This document shows positions 1-6,698 of a DNA stretch of 9,847 bases, piece by piece. The stretch spans positions 1-9,847 of the forward strand of contig CAZWVM010000131.1 in the NCBI GenBank assembly GCA_964637705.1. Direction: 5' to 3'. The notes under the pieces are model-generated. The model saw only the letters and a program-made list of their open reading frames with translations. It had not been told where the DNA came from and searched no databases. Within the stretch, counting starts at the first letter, position 1, and every line of letters starts with the position of its first letter. This DNA is from CAZWVM01 sp964637705. Its GTDB lineage: Bacteria > UBA8481. Both the position numbers and the translations under genes were made by a program.

Positions 1-484
1 CGAGGAGGGCGGTGTCGGTCACGCGGCCCCAGACGCGGACCGAGTTGCATCCCATCGCGCGGAGGATCGGCATGTCGCGCTCCAGGGCCTCCGCCGTGTA
101 GACCCGCGCGCTCCACGGGAACTTCCCGATCTGCGTCGGCTGGTACCCCACCCCGCGGATGAAGAACTCCTTGTCGCCCACGAAGAGGTCCCGGCCGATG
201 ACGCGGACGGCGCCCGCGCTCACGCCCTTGGGGCTCACGGGCCGGAGCCTCATCGCGGGCGCGCCGAAGAGTCCGGCGAGGTAGTCGCGCAGACCGGCGG
301 TCAGCGAAACGCCGTAGAAACGCTGCCCGAAGCAGGAGTCGGCAACGAGGAGAAGGATGAGCACGAGGGCGATGAGCAGGCGACGGCGCCAGCCGGAGAG
401 GCACCCGGAGCCCTTCACCGGAAGGGGTGCAACGAGTGCCGGGGCCGACTCCTTCTTGTTTTCGCGGGCGTCAGGGGTTTTCAT
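1..484 (-). CDS. Membrane-anchored glycosidase-like TIM-barrel protein, N-terminal part only
   Basis: Reading the minus strand from the ATG at 484 gives 161 open codons that run off the left edge, so the C-terminus is missing. Residues 1-33 are polar and basic (WRRR at 32-35). A hydrophobic stretch follows at about 36-49 (LLIALVLILLLVAD), which fits a signal anchor or uncleaved signal peptide. The Cys at 51 lacks a proper lipobox, since Asp stands at -2. Residues about 99-155 read DLFVGDKEFFIRGVGYQP, then ERDMPILRAMGCNSVRVW. This is the first strand and helix of a clan GH-A type glycoside hydrolase barrel and resembles GH2 and GH72 enzymes. Expected role, inferred from family: cleaving or transferring glycans in the envelope or periplasm. 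The catalytic glutamates would lie beyond the edge, so activity and family cannot be fixed. The start has no clear Shine-Dalgarno; an in-frame TAG at 524-526 limits any upstream extension. It is divergent from the isocitrate dehydrogenase gene, 93 nt away. Confidence 0.7.
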   Translation of the reverse strand, partial: MKTPDARENKKESAPALVAPLPVKGSGCLSGWRRRLLIALVLILLLVADSCFGQRFYGVSLTAGLRDYLAGLFGAPAMRLRPVSPKGVSAGAVRVIGRDLFVGDKEFFIRGVGYQPTQIGKFPWSARVYTAEALERDMPILRAMGCNSVRVWGRVTDTALL

Positions 485-562
485 CGTGCCCCGGAACTTA
501 GCGGAGGTCAGGAGCGCAGGCAACTACTTTGGTTCAGCGTGGCCCGGAAGACCGCCGTTTGA

Positions 563-568
563 TATCCT
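563..568 (+). promoter_or_regulatory. Candidate -10 box of the isocitrate dehydrogenase gene
   Basis: TATCCT ends 9 nt before the ATG at 578. A transcript starting about 7 nt downstream of it would have almost no leader, which fits the lack of a Shine-Dalgarno before this gene. I see no recognisable -35 at normal spacing, so the call rests on the -10 match and on similar boxes before other genes in the window. Confidence 0.3.
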
Positions 569-577
569 CGGCCCGTC

Positions 578-1594
578 ATGCACGGAATCGTCGTCATACC
601 CGGAGACGGGATCGGGCCTGAGATCACGCGGGCGGTCCTCCGCATTCTCGAGGCCGCGGGCGCGCCCCTCGCCTTCGAAACCCGCCAGGCGGGACTCGCC
701 GCTCTCGACGAGGGCCTCGACGTCCTGCCGGCGGTCACCCTGGACGCCGTCCGCGCCGCGGGCGTCGCGCTCAAGGGCCCCTGCACCACGCCGATCGGCA
801 AGGGCTTCGCGTCCGTCAACGTCCGTCTCCGCCAGACCCTCGACCTCTACGCGGCCGTCCGGCCGGTCCGCAGCCTCGACGGCGTGCGCACGCGCTTCGA
901 GAACGTGGATCTCGTGATCGTCCGCGAGAACACCGAGGGGCTCTACTCCGGCATCGAAAACCGGATCACGGAGGGCGTGGTGGCGAGCCTGAAGGTGGCG
1001 ACGGAAAAGGCCTGCCGCCGGATCGCCCGGTGGGCCTTTCACTATGCCCGCGCGCGGAACCGGAAACGCGTGACGGTCCTTCACAAGGCGAACATCATGA
1101 AGCTGACGGACGGGCTCTTTCTCGAGACGGCGCGCGAAGTCCAGCACTCGGAGTTTCCCGACGTTCCGCTCGCGGAGGCGATCATCGACGCCGGGTGCAT
1201 GAAACTCGTGCAGGACCCGTCGCCATTCGACGTTCTCCTCCTCGAGAACCTCTACGGGGACGTCGTGAGCGATCTCGCGGCGGGGCTCGTCGGGGGCTTG
1301 GGCGTGGTGCCGGGCGCGAACATCGGCGACGGGGCCGCGGTCTTCGAGGCGGTCCACGGTTCGGCGCCGGACATCGCGGGCCGCGACATCGCCAATCCCC
1401 TCGCGCTCCTCATGTCCGCCGTGATGATGTTGAACCACCTGGCGGAGTCCCGGGGCGACGATGGCTGTCGAGCGGCGGCCGAGCGCATCAAGGCGGCCTA
1501 CGGCCGGGCCCTGGCGGAGGGAGATAGAACGCGCGACCTCGGCGGCGCCCTCGGCACCTCGGCCTTCGCCGACGCCGTGATCGCCCGGCTGTAG
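578..1594 (+). CDS. NAD-dependent isocitrate dehydrogenase (isocitrate/isopropylmalate dehydrogenase family)
   Basis: This is a 338-residue beta-decarboxylating dehydrogenase. It is predicted to oxidise isocitrate to 2-oxoglutarate in the cytosolic TCA cycle. Visible motifs are IPGDGIGPE (7-15), ASVNVRLRQTLDLYAAVRP (78-96), VRENTEGLYSGIE (115-127), the catalytic-lysine region LHKANIMKLTDG (168-179), and the metal-site region NLYGDVVSD with Asp228 and Asp232. Aligned by eye with E. coli Icd, the substrate residues Ser113, Asn115, Arg119, Arg129, Arg153, Tyr160 and Lys230 correspond to Ser79, Asn81, Arg85, Arg95, Arg116, Tyr123 and Lys170. That favours isocitrate over isopropylmalate. At the cofactor site HGSAPDIAGRDIANP, Asp265 and Ile266 replace the NADP-binding Lys/Tyr pair, and Ala272 replaces Val, so NAD is expected. 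Length matches the short NAD-IDH type. No Shine-Dalgarno precedes the ATG. Homoisocitrate dehydrogenase is a less likely alternative. Confidence 0.88.
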   Translation: MHGIVVIPGDGIGPEITRAVLRILEAAGAPLAFETRQAGLAALDEGLDVLPAVTLDAVRAAGVALKGPCTTPIGKGFASVNVRLRQTLDLYAAVRPVRSLDGVRTRFENVDLVIVRENTEGLYSGIENRITEGVVASLKVATEKACRRIARWAFHYARARNRKRVTVLHKANIMKLTDGLFLETAREVQHSEFPDVPLAEAIIDAGCMKLVQDPSPFDVLLLENLYGDVVSDLAAGLVGGLGVVPGANIGDGAAVFEAVHGSAPDIAGRDIANPLALLMSAVMMLNHLAESRGDDGCRAAAERIKAAYGRALAEGDRTRDLGGALGTSAFADAVIARL

Positions 1595-1597
1595 CCG

Positions 1598-2242
1598 CTA
1601 GATCTCGAAGACCTCCGCCATCCTCGTCACACGGTCCCAGACGTAATCGGGCTCGATCCCCTGGATTCGGCCGTAGCCGGAGGATACGAAGGCCACCGGG
1701 ATCCCCGCCTCCTTCGCGCAGGCGATGTCGATGGAGGAATCCCCGACGTAGAGGGACGAGGGCGCCCCGAGCCGTTCGACGACGCGAAGAAGCGCCCGAC
1801 CGTCCGGCTTGAGCCACTCCGTCGAGTCTCCCCCGAAGACCTCTTCGAAAAAGCCGCGCGCGCCGGTGTGCCGGAGAATCCGCTCGCAGAACTCGACGCG
1901 CTTGTTCGAAAGGAGAGCCGTGCGGCGGCCCGAAGCGCGCAGCCGGGCCAGCAGGTCCGTCACGCCGTCGTACAGGCGCACCCGGCGGGTGCACTCGGCG
2001 CGGTGGTGCTCGAGGTAGAGCGCGAGCCCCTGCCCGACGAGGTCGTCGTGGCCGGGGCCCAGGGCCCCGCGCAGGAGGTTCTCGATGCCGCGCCCGAGGT
2101 AATCCCGGATGCGGTCGGGACCCACGGGGGGGAGGCCGAGCGAGGCGAGCACGTGGTCGGTCGTGGCCGCGATGTCGTAGTGCGTCTCGGCGAGCGTGCC
2201 GTCGAGGTCGAAGACGACCGCGGCGGGAAGAGGCGGCTTCAC
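1598..2242 (-). CDS. HAD-superfamily hydrolase, phosphoglycolate phosphatase-like
   Basis: The 214-residue protein has all four HAD motifs: VVFDLDGTLAET (nucleophile Asp12, acid/base Asp14), LLSNK (Ser112), LKPDG (Lys145), and YVGDSSIDIACAKEAG (Asp168 and Asp172 for Mg2+). A helical cap lies at about 20-85, as in subfamily I phosphatases of the Gph/PGP type. The likely reaction is hydrolysis of a small phosphomonoester such as 2-phosphoglycolate; substrate cannot be told from sequence, and other metabolite or nucleotide phosphatases look the same. The start is GTG at 2242, inside the sequence GTGA that also holds the stop of the upstream radical SAM gene. This argues for translational coupling and a two-gene operon. 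The gene ends 3 nt from the convergent isocitrate dehydrogenase stop, with no room for a hairpin terminator between them. Confidence 0.85.
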   Translation of the reverse strand: MKPPLPAAVVFDLDGTLAETHYDIAATTDHVLASLGLPPVGPDRIRDYLGRGIENLLRGALGPGHDDLVGQGLALYLEHHRAECTRRVRLYDGVTDLLARLRASGRRTALLSNKRVEFCERILRHTGARGFFEEVFGGDSTEWLKPDGRALLRVVERLGAPSSLYVGDSSIDIACAKEAGIPVAFVSSGYGRIQGIEPDYVWDRVTRMAEVFEI

Positions 2243-3705
2243 CAGTTGAAGATCCTCCGCGCGGCGAAAGCGATCAGGTCGATGTCGAGGGAGTGGCGGA
2301 AGTCATGGCGCTTCCAGCGGCGGCGGTAGAAGGAGGAGAGCAGGGAGAGCGCCGCGCCGTAGAGGGGATTCCCCTGGAACGTGCGTTTCAGCCTCGTCCC
2401 GTCGATGAACTTCGAGGTGTAGAGCAGCATCTCCAGGGTCTTCCGCCGGTCCTGGATCCAGGGCGATTCGAGGTGTTGGCGGTTGAAGGCGGACCACGCC
2501 TCGATCGTCTCCGGCTCGCGGAACCCGTCCGCGACCGCCCGTTCGAAAAGCTCGGCCCCGGGGTAGGGGACGTAGACGTAGAAGCCGGCGATCGAGGCTC
2601 CGGGGTTGGCCTCGATCAGGGCGAGCGCGAGGTCGACGGTGGCGGTCAGGTCCTCGATCGTCTCGGTCGGATAGCCCATCATGAAGTTGTAGGTCGCGCG
2701 GATACCGCTCCCGGCGAGCCTCCGGTTCGCCTCGAGGAACTGTTCGACCGTCTCCTCCTTGCGGATCAACTCGAGAATCCGGGGAGACCCGGTCTCCAGG
2801 CCCGGCTGCACCACGCGGAGGCCGTGGCGGTGGAGCGCGGCGAGATCGAGGGCGAGGAGGTCGTCCATGCGCGTCTGGACATACCACTCGTAGGCCCCGC
2901 CGATCATCTCGGCGATCCTCGCCCCGCGCTTGCGGTCCACGAAGAACTCCTCGTCGTGGAACTCGATCGCGTCGAGCGCGTAACGTTCCTTCAGGGCCAG
3001 GGTGCGCTCCAGGACCAACTCCGGCGGCTGCCGCCGCCAGCGGCGCCGCGAGAGGACGGGCTGACAGCAGAAGGAGCAGGAGTAGGGACAGCCTTGGGAC
3101 GAGATGTAGGGCAGGGCGCGAAGGGGACGCCCGAAGATGGCGGGGCCGGAGATGTAGGATTCGATGTCGACGAGATGATAGGGCAGGGGCGGCTGCGCGG
3201 CCGGGTCGACGAATCCGTCCGGCTCGGTCCCGGTGCCGTTCCTCTCGACCCGGTCGCCGTCCCGATAAGCAAGCGAGGGGATCGCGCGCCAGTCCGCCTT
3301 CTTCTCGAGCGCTTCCACGAGCCGGCGGAACGTCCTCTCCCCTTCGCCCATGACGACGATGTCGACGAGCGGATGGCGCGCGGTCGAAATGGGCACGAGC
3401 GTCGCGTGGTTGCCGCCCCAGACAAGGGGGATCCCCGGATCGACCTCGCGGACGACCTGCGCCGCGGCGAGCGCTCCCTTCAGCTGCGTCCCGGTCATGG
3501 AGGAGACCCCGACGCAGAGCGTTTCGGAACCGAGGAGGCGCCGGAGCGTTTCCGGCCAGGCCGCGTCGATCCGCTGGTCCACGATGGCGACGTCGAAGTC
3601 GGGGGCGAGGGTGGAGGCGACGTTCAGCACGGAGAGGGGAAGCCAGACCGAGAGCCCGCGGAGATCGAGGCCGGTGGAGGGATAGACGAGGACGACGCGG
3701 GACAT
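2239..3705 (-). CDS. Radical SAM protein with N-terminal B12-binding-type domain (class B-like)
   Basis: The 488-residue protein has three parts. Residues 1-160 are Rossmann-like and typical of cobalamin-binding N-termini (VLVYPS, NVASTLAPDFDVAIVDQR, VWGGNHATL, IVVMGEGERTFRRLVEAL). The radical SAM core has the cluster motif CPYSCSFC with Cys206, Cys210 and Cys213, plus an extra Cys214. Core strands continue with IEFHDEEFF (247-255), QPGLETGSPRILELI (300-314) and YNFMMGYPTET (339-349). The C-terminal region (about 400-488) is rich in Arg, Trp and aromatics and I do not recognise it. The DxHxxG cobalamin-ligand motif is not visible, so any B12 may be bound without a protein His ligand. Relatives include methyltransferases and cyclases of the BchE/HpnP kind; the substrate here is unknown. 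The gene is divergent from yceD and coupled to the HAD phosphatase. The ATG at 3705 has no good Shine-Dalgarno. Confidence 0.85.
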   Translation of the reverse strand: MSRVVLVYPSTGLDLRGLSVWLPLSVLNVASTLAPDFDVAIVDQRIDAAWPETLRRLLGSETLCVGVSSMTGTQLKGALAAAQVVREVDPGIPLVWGGNHATLVPISTARHPLVDIVVMGEGERTFRRLVEALEKKADWRAIPSLAYRDGDRVERNGTGTEPDGFVDPAAQPPLPYHLVDIESYISGPAIFGRPLRALPYISSQGCPYSCSFCCQPVLSRRRWRRQPPELVLERTLALKERYALDAIEFHDEEFFVDRKRGARIAEMIGGAYEWYVQTRMDDLLALDLAALHRHGLRVVQPGLETGSPRILELIRKEETVEQFLEANRRLAGSGIRATYNFMMGYPTETIEDLTATVDLALALIEANPGASIAGFYVYVPYPGAELFERAVADGFREPETIEAWSAFNRQHLESPWIQDRRKTLEMLLYTSKFIDGTRLKRTFQGNPLYGAALSLLSSFYRRRWKRHDFRHSLDIDLIAFAARRIFNW

Positions 3706-3711
3706 GGGAGA

Positions 3712-3717
3712 ATTCTA
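3712..3717 (-). promoter_or_regulatory. Candidate -10 box of the radical SAM gene
   Basis: On the minus strand TAGAAT lies 6 nt upstream of the ATG at 3705. If used, the transcript would begin at or next to the start codon, so the gene could be leaderless. No convincing -35 is seen 16-18 nt further upstream. The box may be chance, but such an AT-rich hexamer stands out in this GC-rich region. Confidence 0.25.
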
Positions 3718-3746
3718 TCCGAGGTTCGGCGCGGAGGGACGGGTTT

Positions 3747-3760
3747 TCGCGCGTTCGCGA
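3747..3760. promoter_or_regulatory. Inverted repeat in the divergent intergenic region, possible operator
   Basis: TCGCG-CGTT-CGCGA is a 5-bp inverted repeat with a 4-nt centre. It lies in the 172-nt region between the divergent radical SAM and yceD genes. About 15 nt further right are two ATTCAC hexamers (3775-3780 and 3785-3790) spaced exactly 10 nt start to start. Either could bind a regulator. Both are short, and CG-rich palindromes are common by chance in this base composition. Confidence 0.2.
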
Positions 3761-3852
3761 CCGGGGTCGCTGGAATTCACGCCGATTCACAGGATGTTCA
3801 GGACGGTTCTCCTCCACCTCCGATTCTCCATGCTCATCCGCCTCGTCCTCTG

Positions 3853-3858
3853 TATCCT
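3853..3858 (+). promoter_or_regulatory. Candidate -10 box of yceD
   Basis: TATCCT, preceded directly by TG, lies just ahead of the yceD ribosome binding site. It would place the transcript start near 3865 and give a leader of about 13 nt. The possible -35 (TGCTCA at 3831-3836, 16-nt spacer) is poor. This would be the main promoter of the ribosome and fatty-acid cluster if real. Confidence 0.3.
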
Positions 3859-3862
3859 AGCC

Positions 3863-3870
3863 GGTGAGGA
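3863..3870 (+). promoter_or_regulatory. Ribosome binding site that sets the yceD start
   Basis: GGTGAGGA ends 7 nt before the ATG at 3878, which is ideal spacing, but only 1 nt before the ATG at 3872. It therefore favours the second ATG. The open frame extends further upstream to 3704, but that stretch crosses the divergent promoter region and shows no homology to the family. Confidence 0.6.
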
Positions 3871-3877
3871 TATGACC

Positions 3878-4414
3878 ATGAGGCTGCCCACCGAGAAGAA
3901 CCCGGTCGTCGAGGAACGGGTGAGGATCCAGATCGAGGACGATCCGTCCTATTCCGAGATCGAGGCCGTGCTCAAGCTCTCGGTCTTCGGCCCCGCGACC
4001 GCGTCCGACATCGAGCCGAGCCGCTTCCGCCTCGACGGGAAGCTTCGCTGCACCGTCACCTCGACCTGCGCCCGCTGTCTCGCGCCGGCCTCGGCCCCGG
4101 TCACTTCCCGCTGGCGGGACCTGGTGGACCTCGACGCGATGACGCTGGAGGACGCGGAGGGCGGGAGCGAGCCGGAGGTGGGGCTTTTCAGCCGGCCGAC
4201 GGCGGAAACGGCGGATTTCTCCGAGGAGGTGCGCCAGCGCGCGATCCTGGCGACCCCCCAGATTGTGTATTGCCGAAGCGACTGCAAGGGTTTATGCTCC
4301 GCATGCGGTCGCGACCTCAACCGGGGCGAATGCGGCTGCGATCGCGAATCCCGCGGCGGGCCGTTCGAGGCGCTCCGGTCGTTCCTTCCCAAGGACGGCC
4401 CCGGGCGCGACTGA
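3878..4414 (+). CDS. yceD: YceD/DUF177 family 23S rRNA accumulation protein
   Basis: With the start at 3878 the protein has 178 residues, normal for the family. A beta-rich N-terminal part carries CARCLAP at 64-70. The C-terminal half carries the cysteine cluster C132, C136, C140, C143, C152, C154 (YCRSDCKGLCSACGRDLN, then ECGC). This is the family hallmark and a probable metal site. The usual Pro before the second Cys pair is replaced by Ala (SACG). In E. coli YceD is needed for normal accumulation of 23S rRNA and lies directly upstream of rpmF, as here; the exact biochemical action is unknown. It is the first gene of the plus-strand cluster, 46 nt before rpmF. ATG 3872 would add only two residues. 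Confidence 0.88.
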   Translation: MRLPTEKNPVVEERVRIQIEDDPSYSEIEAVLKLSVFGPATASDIEPSRFRLDGKLRCTVTSTCARCLAPASAPVTSRWRDLVDLDAMTLEDAEGGSEPEVGLFSRPTAETADFSEEVRQRAILATPQIVYCRSDCKGLCSACGRDLNRGECGCDRESRGGPFEALRSFLPKDGPGRD

Positions 4415-4460
4415 CCCCGGCCGCCATCGCATATACGAATACGAAGCAGGAGGCGGAAAC

Positions 4461-4658
4461 ATGTCTCTTCCGAAGAGAAGACATTCAAAGACGCGCGGCA
4501 GGAAGCGCAGGACCGGAGACTCCGTCCTGCGCCCGACGATCCAGCGTTGCCCGGAGTGCGGGGCGACGGTGGAACCGCATCGCGCCTGCAAGAAGTGCGG
4601 CGCGTACAAGGGCCAGCGGAATCTCATCAAGACCAAGAAGAGCGACACCTCCGCCTAG
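4461..4658 (+). CDS. rpmF: Large-subunit ribosomal protein bL32
   Basis: The 65-residue basic protein starts MSLPKRRHSKTRGRKRRTGD, the conserved N-terminus of bL32 that winds into the 50S subunit. Two cysteine pairs, CPECG (Cys31, Cys34) and CKKCG (Cys44, Cys47), form the zinc ribbon, so this is the zinc-binding (C+) form rather than the cysteine-free paralogue. A textbook AGGAGG at 4448-4453 stands 7 nt before the ATG, which fits strong expression. The 46-nt gap after yceD holds an AT-rich stretch (ATATACGAAT, 4431-4440) that could act as an extra -10, with no clear -35. Linkage of rpmF to yceD and plsX is common in Gram-negative bacteria and ties ribosome output to membrane lipid synthesis. 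Confidence 0.96.
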   Translation: MSLPKRRHSKTRGRKRRTGDSVLRPTIQRCPECGATVEPHRACKKCGAYKGQRNLIKTKKSDTSA

Positions 4659-4677
4659 ACCGGTGACCCGTACCGGT
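4659..4677. repeat. Paired ACCGGT hexamers between rpmF and plsX
   Basis: ACCGGT occurs at 4659-4664 and again at 4672-4677, with GACCCGT between. Because ACCGGT is self-complementary, the pair is both a direct and an inverted repeat. It can form a 6-bp hairpin in RNA or serve as a two-site operator with 13-nt periodicity. It fills most of the 30-nt rpmF-plsX gap. No T-run follows, so a Rho-independent terminator is unlikely. Confidence 0.35.
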
Positions 4678-4688
4678 TTCTCCCGCTC

Positions 4689-5762
4689 ATGACCCCGGCT
4701 CTCAAGAACTCCGGCACCGCGCCGGTCATCGCGGTCGACGCCATGGGCGGCGACCGGGGGCCGGGCGTCGTGGTGGAGGGCGTTCTCGCGGCCCTCGAGG
4801 AGCACGGCGGGCGGTATCTCGTCGTCGGAGACGAGACGACGCTCCGGGGGCTCTTCCGGGGACACGGCGAGGAGAAGAACCCGGCGATCTCGATCCTGAA
4901 CGCCGAGGACGTCATCACCATGCACGACTCGCCGGTCGAGGCCGTCCGCGAGAAGACGCGGTCCTCGCTCGTACTGGCCGCGAAGGCCGTCCGCGAGAAG
5001 CGGGCCGCGGCCTTCGTCTCCCCCGGCAACACCGGCGCGATGCTCGCCGCGGGCGCCCTCGTTCTCGGTCGCATCCGCGGCGTGGAGCGCCCGGGGATCG
5101 CGACGGTGATGCCCACGGCCACGGCTCACTCCGTCCTCATCGACGTCGGAGCCAACTCCGACTCCAAGCCCGGCCACCTCCTCCACTTCGCCGTCATGGG
5201 CTCCATCTACGCCCGCACGATCCTCGGCATCGCCCGCCCCCGGATCGGCCTGCTCTCGATCGGCGAGGAGCGCTCGAAGGGGAACGAGCTGACCCGCGAG
5301 GCCTTTCCCCTCTTCGAGAGGACCTTCGCGGAGAGCCCGGAGCAGGGGACGTTCCTCGGCAACGTCGAGGGACGCGAGATCGTGAACGGAAAATGCGACG
5401 TGATCGTCTGCGACGGCTTCACGGGCAACGTGATCCTGAAGTTCGGCGAGGCCCTGGCCTTCACGATCATGGACCTCTTGAAGGAGCGGATCACGGCGAC
5501 GCCGGTGCGGAAAGCGGCCGCCGCGCTCCTGAAGGGCGCCTTCCGCGAGTTCAAGAAGAAGATCGATTACGCGGAATACGGCGGCGCTCCCCTCCTGGGC
5601 GTGCGCCAGCCCACCATCATCTGCCACGGGTCCTCGGGCGCCAAGGCGATCAAGAACGCGATGCGCGTCGCGCTGCAGGCGATCGAGACGGACATCTGTG
5701 GACGCATCCACGCCTTCGTCAACCGGGGCGGGAGCGGCGCCACGAAGGAGACCGAGTCATGA
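4689..5762 (+). CDS. plsX: Phosphate acyltransferase PlsX
   Basis: PlsX converts acyl-ACP and phosphate to acyl-phosphate, the donor used by PlsY for the first acylation of glycerol-3-phosphate. It is a cytosolic, membrane-associated enzyme. The 357 residues carry the family blocks: VIAVDAMGGDRGP (13-25), FVSPGNTGAMLAAGAL (109-124), LIDVGANSDSKPGHLLHFAVMGS (150-172), IGLLSIGEERSKGN (186-199), FLGNVEGREI (222-231), CDVIVCDGFTGNVILKFGE (236-254) and YAEYGGAPLLGV (294-305). The third block normally reads SAGNTGA; here Pro replaces Ala. The ATG at 4689 adds about 12 residues before the usual IAVDAMGGD start. No alternative start is visible and no Shine-Dalgarno precedes it, so expression may depend on coupling with rpmF or on leader structure. 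The stop overlaps the fabD start (ATGA). Confidence 0.95.
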   Translation: MTPALKNSGTAPVIAVDAMGGDRGPGVVVEGVLAALEEHGGRYLVVGDETTLRGLFRGHGEEKNPAISILNAEDVITMHDSPVEAVREKTRSSLVLAAKAVREKRAAAFVSPGNTGAMLAAGALVLGRIRGVERPGIATVMPTATAHSVLIDVGANSDSKPGHLLHFAVMGSIYARTILGIARPRIGLLSIGEERSKGNELTREAFPLFERTFAESPEQGTFLGNVEGREIVNGKCDVIVCDGFTGNVILKFGEALAFTIMDLLKERITATPVRKAAAALLKGAFREFKKKIDYAEYGGAPLLGVRQPTIICHGSSGAKAIKNAMRVALQAIETDICGRIHAFVNRGGSGATKETES

Positions 5763-6697
5763 TCGCATTCCTCTTCCCCGGGCAGGGTTCGCAGGCCGTG
5801 GGCATGGGACAGGCCCTCGCGGAGGTCTACCCCGAGGCGGCCCTCATCTTCGAGAAGGCCGACCGGGTGCTGGGCTGGAGCCTGTGCGACATGATGTGGA
5901 AGGGAACGGAGGAGGACCTGAGGCGGACGGACCGGACGCAGCCGGCCCTCTACACGGTCTCGTGCGCCGCCGTGGCCGCCCTCGCCGCCAAGGGCATAGC
6001 GCCGGGCATCGTGGCCGGCCACAGCGTCGGCGAATACGCCGCCCTTTACGCGGCCGGGGTCTTCGACTTCGAGACGGGGCTGGGGCTCGTGGACGTCCGG
6101 AGCCGGGCGATGCACGAGGCGAGCCAGACCCATCCCGGCGGGATGGCCGCGCTCCTCGGGATGGACCTGCCGACGGCGGAAGAGTGCTGCAACCTGGTGC
6201 GCGAGGATCACAGGGGGCTCGTCTCCGTCGCGAACCTCAACACCCCCGGCCAGGTGGTGATCTCGGGCGAGGCGAAGGCCCTGGACCTGGCGATTCGCAT
6301 GGCGCGGATGAAGGGCGTGACAAAGGTCGTGCCCCTGGCCGTGGCTGGCGCGTGGCACTGCGACCTGATGAAAACGGCGGAGGAGAAACTGGCGAAGGCG
6401 ATCGCGGCGGCGCCCATGAGCGATCCCCGCGTCACGGTCGTCGCGAACGTGACCGCGGACGTCGTTCACAACGATGAGGAGATCCGGGACCTCCTCATCC
6501 GCCAGGTCTGCGGCTCGGTCCTCTGGGCCGACTCGATCCAGCGGATGCACGCCCTCGGGGCGACGCACTGGATCGAGGCCGGGCACGGAAACGTGCTGGG
6601 CGGCATGATGAAGAGGATCATCAAGGGGGCGTCGGGCCTGAAGGCCGGGACGCCCGAGGAGATCGAGGCGGCGGTGGCCGCCGTGAAAGGAGCCTGA
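5759..6697 (+). CDS. fabD: Malonyl-CoA:ACP transacylase
   Basis: FabD transfers malonyl from CoA to the acyl carrier protein, supplying the extender unit for fatty acid synthesis. The 312-residue length is typical. Visible features are FPGQGSQAVGMG (6-17) with the oxyanion-hole Gln9, GHSVGEYAA with nucleophile Ser89, Arg114 in the VRSRAMHEA block (binds the malonyl carboxylate), catalytic His200 in VAGAWHCDLM, and Gln249 in LLIRQV. These match E. coli Ser92, Arg117, His201 and Gln250. The usual motif is GHSLGEY, so Val for Leu is a mild change. The start at 5759 shares ATGA with the plsX stop, a sign of translational coupling. The frame is open further upstream inside plsX, but similarity begins at MIAFLFPGQG. 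fabG follows after 1 nt. Confidence 0.96.
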   Translation: MIAFLFPGQGSQAVGMGQALAEVYPEAALIFEKADRVLGWSLCDMMWKGTEEDLRRTDRTQPALYTVSCAAVAALAAKGIAPGIVAGHSVGEYAALYAAGVFDFETGLGLVDVRSRAMHEASQTHPGGMAALLGMDLPTAEECCNLVREDHRGLVSVANLNTPGQVVISGEAKALDLAIRMARMKGVTKVVPLAVAGAWHCDLMKTAEEKLAKAIAAAPMSDPRVTVVANVTADVVHNDEEIRDLLIRQVCGSVLWADSIQRMHALGATHWIEAGHGNVLGGMMKRIIKGASGLKAGTPEEIEAAVAAVKGA

Positions 6698-6698
6698 G

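Noticed and set aside
1591..1600. Bidirectional terminator between the isocitrate dehydrogenase and HAD genes
   Set aside because: Only 3 nt separate the two convergent stops and no hairpin is visible around them.
2293..3867. A 524-codon plus-strand frame opposite the radical SAM gene
   Set aside because: It shows no recognisable motif and the opposite strand encodes an intact radical SAM protein with its cysteine cluster.
3704..3877. N-terminal extension of yceD upstream of 3878
   Set aside because: The extension would cross the divergent promoter region, has no similarity to the family, and the Shine-Dalgarno at 3863-3870 fits the ATG at 3878.
5393..5758. Longer fabD start giving a 434-residue protein
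   Set aside because: The extra part is out-of-frame plsX sequence rich in Arg and Gly. FabD similarity and the ATGA overlap both place the start at 5759.
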